Shown here: piece by piece, positions 22,511 through 31,372 of the stretch
Layout of the letters: every line of letters begins with the position of its first letter
Position numbering within the stretch: position 1 is the stretch's first letter
Assembly (NCBI GenBank): GCA_016795245.1
Contig: JAEUIA010000080.1
Span: 1-35,096, forward strand
Direction: 5' to 3'
Length of the DNA: 35,096 nucleotides
DNA from: Planctomycetota bacterium
GTDB taxonomy: Bacteria; Planctomycetota; UBA1135; GCA-002686595
Translations under genes and position numbers: made by a program
The notes under the pieces: generated by a model
Database searches by the model: none
What the model was told of the DNA's origin: nothing
The model's input: the letters and a program-made list of their open reading frames with translations, nothing else

Positions 22511-23536
22511 ATGTCTGCGAACCTCGATAGGCTCGGCCGACCCCTGCGCAACCTGCGCATCTCGGTCACGGACCGCTGCAACCTGCGCTGTGCGTATTGC
22601 ATGCCCGAGGAGGAGTACACCTGGCTCCCGCGCGCCGACATCCTGAGCTTCGAGGAGACGGCGCAGCTCGTCGAGGCCTTCACGCAAGTCGGCGTCGAGC
22701 GTGTGCGCTTGACCGGCGGCGAGCCCCTGATGCGCCGCGACCTACCTGTGCTGGTGCGCCTCTTGGCGCAACATGGATCGATCCGCGATCTGGCGCTGAC
22801 CACGAACGGCATCTTGCTGGCCGAGAATGCGCGCGTGCTGAAGGACGCGGGGCTCTCGCGCGTGACGGTGAGCCTCGACACGCTGCAACCGGATCGATTC
22901 CGCGCGTTGACGCGCCGCGAAGGACACGAGAAGGTCCTGGCCGGCGTCGAAGCGGCTGCGAGTGTGGGCTTCAAGAACACCAAGATCGACACGGTCGTGA
23001 TCCGCGGCACGAACGACGACGAACTCGTCGCGCTGATCGAGTGGGGCAAGCGCTTCGACCTCGAAGTGCGCTTCATCGAATACATGGACGTCGGCGGCGC
23101 CACGCGCTGGTCGATGCGCGACGTCGTGACGCGCACCGAGATGCTGGCGACGCTCACGGAGGCTTACGGGCCGATCACACCCGTCGCGAGCGACCCCAGC
23201 GCGCCCGCCGATCGCTTCCTGCTCAGCGACGGGACGGTGTTCGGCATCATCGCCTCGACCACAGCACCCTTCTGCAGCGCGTGCGACCGCAGCCGCCTGA
23301 CCGCCGACGGGCACTGGTTCAAGTGCCTCTACGCGACCAAGGGCACGGACCTGCGCACGCCGCTCAGGTCCGGGGCTTCCGTCGAGGATCTGGCCCACAC
23401 CATCGCCGGAGGTTGGCGTCTGCGCGACGATCGCGGCGCGGAGAAGCGCCTGGAGGCTCTGAATCGCACTGCGCTGGCCGATTCGGTAGCGTTGCGGTCC
23501 AACCCCCACCTCGAAATGCACACACGCGGCGGATGA
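22511..23536 (+). CDS. moaA: GTP 3',8-cyclase MoaA (molybdenum cofactor biosynthesis)
   Basis: The product has 341 residues. The N-terminal radical SAM cluster motif is DRCNLRCAYC (C23, C27, C30). GGEP and the following core match MoaA. The second 4Fe-4S site that binds GTP is formed by FCSACDRSRLTADGHWFKC, the expected Cys-x2-Cys-x13-Cys pattern. The C-terminus ends in the conserved Gly-Gly pair needed for activity. The enzyme turns GTP into 3',8-cyclo-7,8-dihydro-GTP, the first step of molybdopterin synthesis. No other mo-gene lies in the window. Its stop overlaps the start of a glycosyltransferase (ATGA), so it is coupled to genes of an unrelated-looking pathway. Confidence 0.96.
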   Translation: MSANLDRLGRPLRNLRISVTDRCNLRCAYCMPEEEYTWLPRADILSFEETAQLVEAFTQVGVERVRLTGGEPLMRRDLPVLVRLLAQHGSIRDLALTTNGILLAENARVLKDAGLSRVTVSLDTLQPDRFRALTRREGHEKVLAGVEAAASVGFKNTKIDTVVIRGTNDDELVALIEWGKRFDLEVRFIEYMDVGGATRWSMRDVVTRTEMLATLTEAYGPITPVASDPSAPADRFLLSDGTVFGIIASTTAPFCSACDRSRLTADGHWFKCLYATKGTDLRTPLRSGASVEDLAHTIAGGWRLRDDRGAEKRLEALNRTALADSVALRSNPHLEMHTRGG

Positions 23537-25221
23537 CGCTCTCCGACGAAGCTCGCACGGCGGAGAAAAAGTTCACGTGGCTCGCCCTGGCGGCGATGCT
23601 CGCGATCTTTGCGTACGCCTCGTTCTTGTCGTCGCGCTCGACGCTGTTCGACCGGGATGAGCCGCGCTTCGCGCAAGCCTCGGTCGAGATGCTCACGAGC
23701 GGGAACTGGCTCTACCCGACCTTCGACGGCGAATTGCGCGCGGACAAGCCGGTGTTCGTGTACTGGCTGATGGCGCAAGCGATCCACGTGTTCGGCGCGA
23801 CGGCGTGGGCGGCGCGATTCTGGTCGCCGGTCTGCCTGGCCCTCGCGTGCGGCCTCGTGTTCCTCGTCGGACGCAAGCTGTTCGAAGGACGCACGGGATT
23901 GCTCGCGATGGGTTTCATGGCTCTCTCTCCGTTGGCGCTGGCGGAAGGGACATTGGCGACGACGGATGCGCTGCTGCTCCTGTGTCTCACGCTGGTGATG
24001 AGCATCTTCGTGTACGCGGCCGTCGACGGGCCGCGTCCGATGCATTTCGTCGGCATCGCCCTCACGTGCGCCGGCGCGATACTCGCCAAGGGCCCGGTCG
24101 GTGTCGTCATCCCGGCGCTCTCGATCGGGTTTGCGGTGTGGCTCCTGCGCAACGAACGCGGCATCGGACGCGCGCACCGGCTGTGGTTCGCGGTTGCGCT
24201 GGCCGCCGCCGTCGGACTCGTACTCCTGTGGTGGATTCCTGCCGACCGCGCGACCGGCGGGGAGTACGGGACTCGTGGCCTGGGCAACCACGTGTTCGAT
24301 CGCGCGTTGAGTCCGCTCGAGGGGCACGGGGGCGGATTCTTGATTTCACTGCCGTTCTACGTACCCGTGCTGGCCGTCGGCTTTCTCTCAGGATTGATGT
24401 TCCTGCCCGGTGCGTTTTCGGCGCTGCTCGGGGAGCGCATCGGCAACAAGCGCACGCGCATCTTGTTGATCGCCTGGATCGTGCCGACCTTCCTGTTGAT
24501 GACCTTGGTGGCGACGAAACTGCCGCACTACGTGCTCCCGATCTGGCCGGCTCTCGCCATCGCGAGCGCCGCCGTCGTCGACGCAGCCGAGCGCGGCGTG
24601 CTCGACGATCGCGACCGTAGCTGGCTTTCGAGCGGGACGTGGATCTTCGGCGTCGTCTCGGTGCTGATCATCGGGTGCCTGATCGCTGCACCGTCCTACC
24701 TCCAGGTCGATGCGTTGCTGCTGCCCGGCATCGCGACGTCGGTCGCGCTGGCTGCGACCGCCGTGTTTGCGATGCACGCCCATCGGCGCAACCATCCGCG
24801 CCGCGCGGCCTGCATCGCGCTTCTGGGACTCGGTGTGACCTGGATCGTCGGGGTGCTGCTGGTCGTGCCGGCCGTCGAACACACGAAAGTCGCACCGCAG
24901 TTGGCTGCGGCGATTCGAACGCATGTTCCGGCCAGCGTGCAGATCGCGCGCTGGAAGTTCGTCGAGCCGAGCCTGGATTTCTACCTGGGCCGCCCGCCGA
25001 TCAAGGACTTCGACGACGAGGACAGCCTGCGCCGTTGGGCGGCAGAGGATTCGCCGGCGGTGCTCGTGATCCCGCGCAATGTTCTCGCGGGCCTGCGCGA
25101 TGTCCTGCCCGAGTCGCGCTACAGCGAGCTCGCCGCCGTCGAGGGACTGAATCTCTCCAAAGGCGAGCGTCTCGTACTCGTCGCCCTCGCGCGCGATCTG
25201 CCCTCGACCGAAGCGCGATGA
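23533..25221 (+). CDS. Family 39 (ArnT-like) membrane glycosyltransferase
   Basis: The product has 562 residues from the ATG overlapping the moaA stop; a longer in-frame reading runs antisense-like through moaA and is rejected. About a dozen hydrophobic segments are present. The first periplasmic loop has [16 protein letters not shown] (D40, D42, E43), the acidic motif that binds polyprenyl-phosphate sugars in ArnT and protein mannosyltransferases. [12 protein letters not shown] and [16 protein letters not shown] follow as in ArnT-like enzymes. The C-terminal 130 residues are soluble. It presumably transfers a sugar from undecaprenyl phosphate to lipid A, another lipid or a protein. The acceptor is unknown. 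Confidence 0.9.
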   Translation: MTLSDEARTAEKKFTWLALAAMLAIFAYASFLSSRSTLFDRDEPRFAQASVEMLTSGNWLYPTFDGELRADKPVFVYWLMAQAIHVFGATAWAARFWSPVCLALACGLVFLVGRKLFEGRTGLLAMGFMALSPLALAEGTLATTDALLLLCLTLVMSIFVYAAVDGPRPMHFVGIALTCAGAILAKGPVGVVIPALSIGFAVWLLRNERGIGRAHRLWFAVALAAAVGLVLLWWIPADRATGGEYGTRGLGNHVFDRALSPLEGHGGGFLISLPFYVPVLAVGFLSGLMFLPGAFSALLGERIGNKRTRILLIAWIVPTFLLMTLVATKLPHYVLPIWPALAIASAAVVDAAERGVLDDRDRSWLSSGTWIFGVVSVLIIGCLIAAPSYLQVDALLLPGIATSVALAATAVFAMHAHRRNHPRRAACIALLGLGVTWIVGVLLVVPAVEHTKVAPQLAAAIRTHVPASVQIARWKFVEPSLDFYLGRPPIKDFDDEDSLRRWAAEDSPAVLVIPRNVLAGLRDVLPESRYSELAAVEGLNLSKGERLVLVALARDLPSTEAR

Positions 25222-26372
25222 CTGCGTGCCAGGTGGCCGTGATCGGCTCCGGCCCGGCCGGTGCGGTCGCCGCGCTGCATCTCGCACGCGCGGGACTCGA
25301 CGTGATCTTGATCGAGAAGGCCGCGCTACCGCGCCCGAAGGTCTGCGGCGGAGGCGTCGTGCGGCGTGCGCGCTTGCACCTGCCCGCTGACGTCGTGCTG
25401 CCGGTCGAACGTGAATGCCGGCGGGTCGCGCTGCGATTCCTCGAGCGCGACTCCACGTTCAGCGTCGAGCGGCCGGCGACCGTGGTCGAGATGACGATGC
25501 GCGCCGACCTGGACTTCGCGCTCGTCGGAGCCGCACTGCGTTCTGGGGCGCGCTTGCTCGCCCCGTCGACCGTCACTGCGATCGCGCGATCAGGCAACCA
25601 CGTCGAGCTCGAGTGTTCGGGCGCAAGCGTGCGCGCCGATTTCGTCGTCGTGGCTGACGGAGCGACCGGTCCGTGCGCGAAACTAGCCGGATTCGAGGCT
25701 GTGTTGCGCACGATTCCGGCCCTCGAGGCCGAAGTGCGCGTCGATCCGGCCGTGTTGAGTCGATTCGCCGACACGGCGATGTTCGATTTCGGTGGAACGG
25801 TCGCAGGCGGCTACGGTTGGGTCTTCGGCAAGCGCGAGCATCTGTCGTGCGGCGTGCTCTCGATGCGCCGCGGAGCGGTGCGACTGCGCGAGCGACTGCA
25901 GGCCTACCTCCTCGCGGTCGGCCTGGACAGCGTCGTTTCGATGCAGGTGCGCGGGCACCTGATCCCGATCGAGCCGCGTGCCGGCGGATTCGCACGCGGA
26001 CGTGTCCTGCTCGCCGGCGACGCGGCCGGACTGGTCGATCCGGTGACGGCCGAGGGCATCTCGACCGCGCTGCACAGCGGCGTGATCGCGGCGCGATCCA
26101 TCCTCGAAGGTGGCGGTGCGCGCGCGGTCGAGCGGGCCCACCAACGCCGTGTGCAGCGGGAGATCGGACGCGAATTGCGCGTCGCACGCGCACTCGCCCA
26201 CGTCCTGTACGCGCGCCCGCGACTCGCGCGCAGGCTCTTCGAACGCGCAGGGCCCCGCATGTGCGAGGCCCTGACGGATGTCTATCTAGGTGAGCGCAGC
26301 TACAGAGGTCTGGCCCTGAATCCGCTCAACTGGGCGCGCGTCCTGACGCGCGGCGAGCGGGTAGAAGCCTGA
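25218..26372 (+). CDS. FAD-dependent geranylgeranyl-reductase-family oxidoreductase
   Basis: The product has 384 residues from the ATG overlapping the previous stop (ATGA). A Rossmann FAD motif GSGPAG lies at 10-15, PKVCGGGVV at 40-48 and [15 protein letters not shown] at 267-281, the pattern of the geranylgeranyl reductase/ChlP group. Members reduce isoprenoid double bonds, using substrates such as chlorophyll side chains, archaeal lipids or menaquinone. A polyprenyl or quinone substrate would fit its coupling with a polyprenyl-sugar-using glycosyltransferase. That link is an inference. Its end lies 3 bp from the converging thioredoxin-like gene. Confidence 0.87.
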   Translation: MTACQVAVIGSGPAGAVAALHLARAGLDVILIEKAALPRPKVCGGGVVRRARLHLPADVVLPVERECRRVALRFLERDSTFSVERPATVVEMTMRADLDFALVGAALRSGARLLAPSTVTAIARSGNHVELECSGASVRADFVVVADGATGPCAKLAGFEAVLRTIPALEAEVRVDPAVLSRFADTAMFDFGGTVAGGYGWVFGKREHLSCGVLSMRRGAVRLRERLQAYLLAVGLDSVVSMQVRGHLIPIEPRAGGFARGRVLLAGDAAGLVDPVTAEGISTALHSGVIAARSILEGGGARAVERAHQRRVQREIGRELRVARALAHVLYARPRLARRLFERAGPRMCEALTDVYLGERSYRGLALNPLNWARVLTRGERVEA

Positions 26373-26375
26373 CGC

Positions 26376-27521
26376 TCAGCCCCCGAATTCCTTCAGACGC
26401 TGGTTGATGCGCGCGTTCTTCGGATCGATGTCGAGTGCCCGCTTCAAGAAGGCTAGCGCCGCGTCCTTGTTGCCGTTCATGTGCTGCGCGCATGCGATGA
26501 GATCGAGCGCATCCGCGTCGGAGACGGCGAGTTTTTCCACGCGGGTCGCCACGGCGAGCGCGAAGGCGCGATCTTCGGCGTTGAGTTGATCGCGCTTGTC
26601 GTGCAGTTCCTTCAGGATCTGCTTGCCGAATCCCACCGCGTCCTTGTCCGGAGCCGTCTGCCACGCCGTGACTTGCGCCTTGCGCGCTTCCTGGTTGTAG
26701 CGCGCGGATTCAGCTGCATTTCCGGTCTGCAGCGCCTGCCCGGCGAGCGCGCCGTAGATCTGACCGAGCACGTTCCACACGCGAAACTGGACTTCGGGGT
26801 AGACCTCGTTCGCCAGGAACTCCTGGAGCAAGGCGGGCGACTCCGCCGCCTTGTTCTGTCTCCACAGCGCGTCGACCCGCGTCATCACCTCGTTCAAGGC
26901 GATGAAGCGCATCGCCATGGACTTGCCTTCGGGATCGAGCTTCTTGATCTCGGCCACTTGCGCCTCATACCCGGCCTTGTCCCCCAGCGCTTGCAAACGC
27001 GACGCAAGTTTCCAGCGTTTGTCGACGTTGCTCGGCTCGGCGGTGACGAGTGCGCGCAACTCACCCACCGTGCCCTTGTTGGCGATGATGCGTTCGATCT
27101 CGACCTTGAACGGCTCGGGCGGCATGTAGCCGGAGATCAAGTCGCGCAGCATCCCGTCGGAATCGAGGACGATCATCGTCGGGAAGCCCGACACGCCGTA
27201 CTTCTGCGCGAGCGGAGTGCCGGCCTTCGATTCGGCGTCGATGTTGAGACAGATGATGTCCTTCATCGCTGCGACCACGGCGTCGTCGCTGTAGGTGTCC
27301 TTGTCGAGCTTCTTGCACCAACCGCACCAGGTCGTCCAGAAGTCGATGAACACGAGCTTGTTCTCGGCCTTGGCGCGCGCGATGGCCTCGTCGAAGGTAC
27401 CCGTGAACCAGGGGATCTTGCCGTGGTCCGCAGTCGTCGCGAGGACGGGTGCGGGCGCCGCGGCGGCCTCGGGCAGGGAGACGGGCAGGAAGAGTGCGAG
27501 CGGAAGCAGGGCGTGAAGCAT
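26376..27521 (-). CDS. Exported thioredoxin-fold protein with C-terminal TPR region
   Basis: The product has 381 residues: a signal peptide (1-21), then a thioredoxin domain (about 40-150) with active site WCGWC (C66, C69) and the cis-proline in SGFPTMIV. A helical region follows and ends in a TPR-like unit (NGNKDAALAFLKRALDIDP). CGWC with KLDKDTYSD is typical of the DUF255/thioredoxin_7 type of periplasmic thiol-disulfide proteins, which may act as reductases or isomerases. It converges with the geranylgeranyl reductase gene, with 3 bp between stops. It diverges from the VIT1-type gene across a 180 bp region. Confidence 0.9.
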   Translation of the reverse strand: MLHALLPLALFLPVSLPEAAAAPAPVLATTADHGKIPWFTGTFDEAIARAKAENKLVFIDFWTTWCGWCKKLDKDTYSDDAVVAAMKDIICLNIDAESKAGTPLAQKYGVSGFPTMIVLDSDGMLRDLISGYMPPEPFKVEIERIIANKGTVGELRALVTAEPSNVDKRWKLASRLQALGDKAGYEAQVAEIKKLDPEGKSMAMRFIALNEVMTRVDALWRQNKAAESPALLQEFLANEVYPEVQFRVWNVLGQIYGALAGQALQTGNAAESARYNQEARKAQVTAWQTAPDKDAVGFGKQILKELHDKRDQLNAEDRAFALAVATRVEKLAVSDADALDLIACAQHMNGNKDAALAFLKRALDIDPKNARINQRLKEFGG

Positions 27522-27701
27522 GTGTGTCAGGCGATCTGGGTCGGTTCGGGCGGGGTCAGCACAATCTAGGGTCCGCTACGTGTCACGACACCCGGATCGA
27601 CAGAAAGAACCGCGTTTTTGAGCCCCATTTCGTCCAACCTCGGCCCCCAGGCCACGCGGGCGTGGACGAATGCCGGCGCGCAGCGCACCATCGCGCACCC
27701 C

Positions 27702-28745
27702 ATGTCCGACATCGAACGCTGGCACCACGAGAAGCAGGCTGCGTGGATCTACGGCACCCTGACACAGATCGAGCGCGATGCCACGCGCTCGCAGATGCTG
27801 CGCGGGCTGGCGCAGGCGGCGGAAACGCAGGCCGAGATCATCCGCGGCGACGTGCGCGCCGGGGGGCTGGACACACCCCCCTTCCGTCCGGAATTGCGCG
27901 CACGCGTCGTCGTGGCGCTCGCGCGCCGCTTCGGGATCGCGCGCACGAAGACCATGCTCGCTGCGTTGAAAGTTCGCGGCTTGTCGGCCTACGGCTCGGG
28001 TTCGGCGCGCGGGCCGGTCGCGCATCCGATGCCGGTGTCCACCACTGAGATCGGTGCGCGACACAAAAGTCACGGTGCCTCGGGCGTGTTGCGTGCTGCC
28101 GTGTTCGGCGTCAACGACGGTCTGGTGTCGAACACGAGCCTGATCCTGGGCATGACCGGCGCGGCGAGTTCGTCCGCGACCGTGCTCGTCACCGGGATCG
28201 CGGGCATGTTGGCGGGCGCGTTCTCCATGGCGGCGGGCGAGTACATCTCCATGCGCTCACAGCGCGAACTGCACGAGTTCCAGATCGCCGAGGAACGCGA
28301 TGAACTCGAGCGCTACCCCGAGGAAGAGGCCGAAGAACTGGCTCTGATCTACGCCGGGCGCGGCATGCCGATCGAAGCCGCGCGCGAGATGTCGACGCGC
28401 ATGCTCGAAGACAAGGAGCAGATGCTCGACACGCTCGCGCGCGAAGAACTCGGCTTGAATCCCGACGACCTGGGATCTCCGATCGGCGCGGCACTCTCGT
28501 CGTTCACGGCCTTTGCGCTCGGTGCCCTCGTGCCGCTGTTCCCCTACTTCTTCTCCGGCGTGGTGCATCCGGTCCAGGTCGCGTGCATCTCGGCAGCGGC
28601 GGCGTTGTTCGCGGTCGGCGCCGTTTTGAGCCTGTTTTCAGGCCGCAACGCGTTTTACGGCGGAATGCGCATGCTCGGCATCGGCGCGCTCGCGGGCCTC
28701 GCGACCTTTGCCATTGGACGTTGGATCGGAGTGAGCTTGACGTGA
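27702..28745 (+). CDS. VIT1/CCC1-family metal transporter with N-terminal ferritin-like domain
   Basis: The product is 347 residues from the ATG at 27702; an in-frame TTG at 27618 is less likely. The N-terminal 120 residues form a helical ferritin/rubrerythrin-like part (HHEKQAAWIYGTLTQIERDA, AAETQAEIIRGD). The C-terminal half is VIT1: FGVNDGLVSNTSLILGM, AAGEYISMRSQRELHEF, then a Glu-rich cytosolic metal-binding stretch (EERDELERYPEEEAEELALI) and the last membrane helices. Relatives move Fe2+ or Mn2+ out of the cytosol. Its stop overlaps the GTG of a non-haem iron enzyme gene (GTGA), so iron handling and the enzyme may be linked. Confidence 0.92.
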   Translation: MSDIERWHHEKQAAWIYGTLTQIERDATRSQMLRGLAQAAETQAEIIRGDVRAGGLDTPPFRPELRARVVVALARRFGIARTKTMLAALKVRGLSAYGSGSARGPVAHPMPVSTTEIGARHKSHGASGVLRAAVFGVNDGLVSNTSLILGMTGAASSSATVLVTGIAGMLAGAFSMAAGEYISMRSQRELHEFQIAEERDELERYPEEEAEELALIYAGRGMPIEAAREMSTRMLEDKEQMLDTLAREELGLNPDDLGSPIGAALSSFTAFALGALVPLFPYFFSGVVHPVQVACISAAAALFAVGAVLSLFSGRNAFYGGMRMLGIGALAGLATFAIGRWIGVSLT

Positions 28746-30040
28746 CAGCGCAGGCCGCGGAGCTGGCGCGCGACCTGCGCGATGCACGCGCTCGTACCCT
28801 GGCGCTCGTCGATGATTTGGATGACAGCGCGCTCGCGGTGCCGCTCCTGAGCATCGTCAATCCGCCTTTGTGGGAACTCGGGCACGTGGCCTGGTTCCAG
28901 GAATTCTGGACGCTGCGTCACCTCGCCGGACGCGCGTCGTCGATCGAGCATGCGGATCGCCTGTACGATTCGGCGGCGGTGTACCACGACAGCCGCTGGG
29001 ACTTGCGCTTGCCCTCGCGCGCGGAGACCGGCGCGTACATGCGCGCTGTCCTGGAAGCGGTGTGTGCACGGCTGTCGCGAATCGATGTCGACGTTCGCGA
29101 AACGTACTTTCACCGCCTGGCGCTGTTTCACGAAGACATGCACGGCGAGGCCTTCGTCTACACACGCCAGACGTTGGCACTGCCGCCTCCACGCCGTGCC
29201 GCGCAGTCCGTGACAGCACTGCCTTCGGCTGGCGCCTGCCCGGGCGACGTGGACATTCCGGGCGGAGAGTTCGCGCTGGGCGCGCGCCGCGATGCGCCGT
29301 TCGTGTTCGACAACGAGAAGTGGGAGCACACCGTTCGCGTCGAGCCGTTTCGCATCGCGCGCGCACCCGTGACTCAAGCCGAATTCGCCGAGTTCGTCGC
29401 TGCCGGAGGCTACCGTCGCGATGAGTGGTGGAGCGCGGAAGGTCGCGCCTGGCGCACAGCCGTCGCGGCCGAACATCCGATCCATTGGCGCCGCGACGCA
29501 GGCGGGCGCTGGTTGCGCAACCACTTCGACACGGCGGTGCCGCTCGAAGAGCACAAGCCGGTCGTGCACATCGCGTGGCACGAAGCTCAGGCCTTCTGTG
29601 CGTTCGCCGGTCGGCGCCTGCCCACGGAACTGGAGTGGGAAGTCGCGGCTGCGGGCATGTCCGCCGCGAGCGGAGATCTGGCTGCCGAAAAGCGCTTGTT
29701 TGCATGGGGCGACGAGCCGCCCGACGCGCGACGCGCACACCTCGAACTCACGCACGACGGTCCGTGCGACGTCGGTGCGTTCGCGGAGGGCGACAGTGCC
29801 TTCGGATGCAGGCAGATGATCGGAAACGTGTGGGAATGGACGGCCTCTGATTTCCTCCCCTATCCCGGGTTCACAATCGATCCGTACAAGGAGTACAGTC
29901 AGCCCTGGTTCGGTGATCACAAGGTCCTGCGCGGCGGTTGCTTCGCGACCCGTTCGCGACTCTTGCGCAACACGTGGAGGAACTTCTATACGCCGGATCG
30001 CCGCGACGTCTTTGCCGGCTTCCGGACGTGCGCGCGGTGA
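28742..30040 (+). CDS. EgtB/SenA-type non-haem iron sulfoxide (or selenoxide) synthase
   Basis: The product has 432 residues from the GTG that overlaps the VIT1 stop. The N-terminal DinB_2 domain supplies the iron ligands: H48 in GHVAWFQEF, and H130 and H134 in HEDMHGE. The C-terminal formylglycine-generating-enzyme-like domain (about 175-432) includes GRRLPTELEWEVAA, GNVWEWTASDFLPY and RNFYTPDRRDVFAGFRTCA. EgtB joins gamma-glutamylcysteine or cysteine to hergothioneine; SenA does the same with a selenosugar. The C-terminus, with NFYTPDRRDVFAGFR, does not settle which. No egtD, egtA, senB or senC is nearby; an ATP-grasp ligase follows 3 bp downstream, which is unusual. The substrate is therefore open. 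Confidence 0.88.
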   Translation: MTAQAAELARDLRDARARTLALVDDLDDSALAVPLLSIVNPPLWELGHVAWFQEFWTLRHLAGRASSIEHADRLYDSAAVYHDSRWDLRLPSRAETGAYMRAVLEAVCARLSRIDVDVRETYFHRLALFHEDMHGEAFVYTRQTLALPPPRRAAQSVTALPSAGACPGDVDIPGGEFALGARRDAPFVFDNEKWEHTVRVEPFRIARAPVTQAEFAEFVAAGGYRRDEWWSAEGRAWRTAVAAEHPIHWRRDAGGRWLRNHFDTAVPLEEHKPVVHIAWHEAQAFCAFAGRRLPTELEWEVAAAGMSAASGDLAAEKRLFAWGDEPPDARRAHLELTHDGPCDVGAFAEGDSAFGCRQMIGNVWEWTASDFLPYPGFTIDPYKEYSQPWFGDHKVLRGGCFATRSRLLRNTWRNFYTPDRRDVFAGFRTCAR

Positions 30041-30043
30041 CGC

Positions 30044-31372
30044 ATGGCCAAAGCACTCATCTTCTACCCGGGTCCCATCCACTTTCGAGAGGCGCAGGTT
30101 GCGCTCCATCGGCCTGCGCTCGAAGAGCTGGGGCTCGAACTGGTCCTGGCGGACGATCGCCTGTCGCCGTCGGACAGCGATTACTTCGCCGACACGATCG
30201 AACTCCCCTCCGCACAGTACGTGTCCGCTTCACTGCGGTGCGTGGAGCGTTGGCTGCGCACGAACGAAGCCCACGCCGTGGTCGCGCAATCCGAAGCAGG
30301 GCTCTTGCTCGGCGCGCTGGCGGCCGCGCGTTTGGGCGTTCCCTGCATCTCACCCGAAGCCGCACACCTGACGACCAACAAGTTCCGCTGTCGCGAGGTC
30401 TTGCACGACGCAGGCGTCGCCCAACCGCGCTTTACACTCGCACGCACGGCGCAGGATGTGCGCGCCTTCGCGAGCACCGTCGGCTATCCGGTCGTGTTGA
30501 AGGGCATAGCGTCCGCGCTGGGGCGGCTCGTCACGTTGGTTCGGGACGAGGGCGCCGTCGAGCACTGTGTAGCGCGCGTCCGTTCCGGACTCGACACGTC
30601 CGTCGACATCGCGCGCCTCGTCGATTTCGGGCACGTCTTGGGCTGTGATCTGGGCTGCGACCCGCACACCGACTTCCTCGTGGAAGCCTTCGCGCACGGT
30701 GACCCGGTCGAGACGGACGGCGTCGTCTCCGGGTTGGAGATCCGCAACTTCGGCGTGACGGAACAAGAACTCTCACAGCCGCCGTTCTTCTTCATGGAAG
30801 GCTACTTGCTGCCTGCGCAGCGCAGTGCAGCCGAATTGCAGGCGATCGAAGCCATCTCCGACCGCGCATTGACGTCGCTCGGTGTCGCGAACACCGGCTT
30901 CTCGAACGAAATGCGGTTCCACGCGGGCGCTGCATCCATCATCGAGATCAACGGACGGCTGGGTTGGGACGAAGGATTCGGTGACATGTTCGCACTCGCC
31001 ACCGGAGCTCAGCCGGCCTTTCAGATGCTCGAAGTCGCGCTCGGACGACGGAGTGAATTCTCGCGCCGGACAGACCTGCACGCGGCGCTAGCGTACGCGA
31101 TGTGTTACGAGGATCGCATCGTGGAGCGCATTCCAACCGCGTCCGAGATCGAAACGATCGAACGGGAATGTGACGTGCGCATCGGCCTGGCGGTGCACGC
31201 CGGAGATCGCATGTACGCTCCGCCGCACGCAGAAACGTCACCACACCTGGCTTTCGCACTCGCGAGCGGCGACGCCACGAGCCGCGCGAGCTATGCGCGC
31301 GCGCGCCGGGCTGTCGACAAGCTGCGCTTCGGTCTCACTTCGGTTCCACCGCCGTCGGCGGCGGCGCTTTGA
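30044..31372 (+). CDS. ATP-grasp ligase paired with the EgtB-like enzyme
   Basis: The product has 442 residues. A pre-ATP-grasp domain (1-105) ends in GVPCISPEAAHLTTNKFRCR. The ATP-binding part has the lysine in YPVVLKGIASALG (K153), and the metal-binding segment is IIEINGRLGWDEGFGDMF (the usual E-x-N pattern). A C-terminal domain of about 100 residues follows. Such ligases make amide, ester or peptide bonds through an acyl phosphate. It begins 3 bp after the EgtB-like gene, so it probably acts on the product or precursor of that enzyme, for example by joining an amino acid to a thiol-imidazole compound. That is inference. Its end overlaps the converging ThuA-cytochrome gene by 38 bp. Confidence 0.85.
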   Translation: MAKALIFYPGPIHFREAQVALHRPALEELGLELVLADDRLSPSDSDYFADTIELPSAQYVSASLRCVERWLRTNEAHAVVAQSEAGLLLGALAAARLGVPCISPEAAHLTTNKFRCREVLHDAGVAQPRFTLARTAQDVRAFASTVGYPVVLKGIASALGRLVTLVRDEGAVEHCVARVRSGLDTSVDIARLVDFGHVLGCDLGCDPHTDFLVEAFAHGDPVETDGVVSGLEIRNFGVTEQELSQPPFFFMEGYLLPAQRSAAELQAIEAISDRALTSLGVANTGFSNEMRFHAGAASIIEINGRLGWDEGFGDMFALATGAQPAFQMLEVALGRRSEFSRRTDLHAALAYAMCYEDRIVERIPTASEIETIERECDVRIGLAVHAGDRMYAPPHAETSPHLAFALASGDATSRASYARARRAVDKLRFGLTSVPPPSAAAL

